Origin: Setaria digitata
Taxonomy: Eukaryota > Nematoda > Chromadorea > Rhabditida > Setariidae
Assembly (NCBI GenBank): GCA_003640385.1
Contig: RCAB01000092.1
Coordinates: forward strand, 62,001-126,000
DNA: 64,000 nucleotides
Direction of reading: 5' to 3'
Part shown: one piece after another, positions 62,545 through 64,000 of the stretch
Layout: every line of letters starts with the position of its first letter
How positions within the stretch are numbered: the stretch's first letter is position 1
Made by a program: the position numbers and the translations under genes
The notes under the pieces: generated by a model
Databases searched by the model: none
Seen by the model: only the letters and a program-made list of their open reading frames with translations
Told to the model about the DNA's origin: nothing

Positions 62545-64000
62545 TCAAAAATTTGCTACTTGGTCAGGTTTCACTGTTGATATATTGTCCGCATCCAAAC
62601 CATACTTGACAGCTTTTGCAGCTGATGCTGTCTTCTTTTTCACTCCATAATAAGTGAGTATATCGACAAGGCCAATAAAATATATTAAGCGCTTATCGCT
62701 TTCTGAAAATGCATTTGTTGAGGGTGAAACTATACATGAATGTTCTACAAAATAAAGGTTATATTTCCAAACACTTCCCTCAGAGAAGTTTTCCTTTAGT
62801 TGAGTACCTTGTATACTTCGTCTGTACTACTATCAGCTGCTTAAAAATTCAGAATGAAACTGCATAATAAAAAAAATATACATAAAATTCACCGGGACTA
62901 CTAGGGATAGCATAAAACTCGTCGTCGAGATCTGGTCCACCAGATGGGATTGGTGCAAATGCACCTGTTGATGGCAGCGGTGAATCTGGTGGCGTTGGAA
63001 CAAGCTCATCACCAGAAATTTCACCTTCAGATGGTTCAGGTGGTTGTTGAGCTGTGATTTCCTGTTCCCCCCTATCCATGTCATGAATACCTGAAAAAGA
63101 GAAATTAAATATAGCTTGCGGATTTCCTGCGACAATTTTCCTCTTTATATTTCAATTCTGAACCAAAAGTGAACTAACCAACAAGAAGTGAATAATCCAT
63201 CAGATGCATTCTTGCTAAGAACTCGGCATCATCACGCAACATTGAAAGCAATTTCTCACGTGCATCAGCTGGCAGTATTAATTTGTACTTATCTTCCAAG
63301 AAATCATTATCCTTAATTATACAATTATAATACGGTAAGTTATGAATTGCAAGATAACCAGGAGTAAATTGGGGATAAACTAACCTTAAGCGTTGGTAAT
63401 TCCTTCGTTTTCTCTTTATCAGTTGCTTGTCGCTGCACAGTTGATCCCTAAAAAGTCAAAACAGATGGATTTACCTGACTAAATCTCAGTAGTTCGTCAT
63501 CGAAAGTCGTTTGGTCCATTCTAGGTGTATTGTATTTTCTGGTATGGGTGTAACTGATATCTTATGACTCCTTGAAATAAGCGATTCAGGTTAGTAAAAA
63601 TATCAATTAATTCAGCAGCCTATTTCGCGTCTTCATGACTCGATTCACTTTGTTGTCGCTGACAAACATACAGTTCTCATTTTCATTCAAAGAAATATTT
63701 AACTAAAGTCAAATCACAATGTAGTGACTAAACAGATTCCACTGAATCATTAGTGAAGAATAACTTGGAAGATCACTGTAAATTAACAATTTCATATCAA
63801 AAAATCCATTTAGTTCAAGAACTCCATAATTCCCTTTAATTAGTGCAAAAAAGTTTTGTGACAGAATTTCCTGAGATGTAATAAGATTAGATTAACTTTG
63901 ATATACTTTAATACAAATTAATTAATTTCCATGCATATCAGTGAAAATACAAATACAATATTAATAGCGATATATTTATCAGGCGTAAATCGAACTCAGT
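62545..64000 (-). CDS. ppk-2: Phosphatidylinositol 5-phosphate 4-kinase (type II PIP kinase), 3' part
   Basis: Lipid kinase making PI(4,5)P2 from PI5P. Only the C-terminal part is in the window; the catalytic N-terminal exons lie beyond 64000. Visible exons (high to low): 63385-63447, 63179-63311, 62893-63090, 62545-62702, all in consistent phase. They carry [19 protein letters not shown], then [20 protein letters not shown] and [10 protein letters not shown]; an acidic Pro/Ser-rich insert with the family TPPDSP motif; [20 protein letters not shown]; and [13 protein letters not shown]. The [11 protein letters not shown] block and TPPDSP insert are diagnostic for type II. The protein stops at VANF, about ten residues short of the usual EQYxKRFxxFI ending; adding one base in the A5T3 run near 62547 would extend it. 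No upstream exon was seen between 63448 and 64000. Confidence 0.93.

Noticed and set aside
1..64000. Bacterial-style systems, CRISPR arrays, transposases, rRNA and tRNA genes
   Set aside because: No repeat-spacer arrays, no transposase or reverse-transcriptase motifs, and no convincing cloverleaf seen by eye; tRNA absence was not tested by a program.

Overview
This is a gene-dense stretch of an AT-rich nematode nuclear genome, most likely a filarial (Onchocercidae-type) worm. Nothing bacterial or viral was seen. The basis is many short exons joined by GT-AG introns with TTTTCAG-like acceptors, introns longer than is usual in Caenorhabditis, several putative spliced-leader acceptors just upstream of start codons, and a run of genes whose closest recognisable relatives are C. 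elegans grk-2, vem-1, ida-1, pst-2, klp-20, rcn-1 and ppk-2. Gene models were assembled by eye from splice phase and family knowledge; no search was run.

Layout: (1) 24-7948, plus strand: G-protein-coupled receptor kinase of the GRK2/3 type, 16 exons. (2) 9378-26186, minus strand: a small acidic-tailed protein, a PGRMC/VEM-1 membrane protein with a cytochrome-b5-like domain, and IDA-1, an IA-2-type dense-core-vesicle pseudophosphatase. Its 5.9-kb first intron holds what look like decayed C2H2 zinc-finger pieces. (3) 27705-36352, plus strand, operon-like: a TRM10 tRNA methyltransferase, a small ORF overlapping the start of an RPUSD4/RluA-like protein that lacks the catalytic Asp, and an unrecognised conserved-looking protein. 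(4) 37947-43036, plus strand: two tandem collagen-like proteins sharing a C-terminal four-cysteine domain. (5) 43959-45397, plus strand: calcipressin (calcineurin regulator). (6) 46322-64000, minus strand: a PAPS-transporter-like SLC35B protein, an unrecognised six-exon gene, the kinesin-II motor subunit KIF3A/KLP-20, and the 3' part of a type II PIP kinase (5' end outside the window).

Functionally the window is mostly housekeeping and neuronal/ciliary genes: GPCR desensitisation, neuropeptide vesicles, intraflagellar transport, calcineurin control, phosphoinositide signalling, sulfation and tRNA/rRNA modification. No transposase, retroelement, rRNA, CRISPR or convincing tRNA was seen. The points most worth a second look are the non-catalytic pseudouridine-synthase homologue and its overlapping upstream ORF, the unrecognised gene at 52130-54131, the collagen pair, three GC-AG introns, and two places where one missing base would repair an otherwise well-supported gene.
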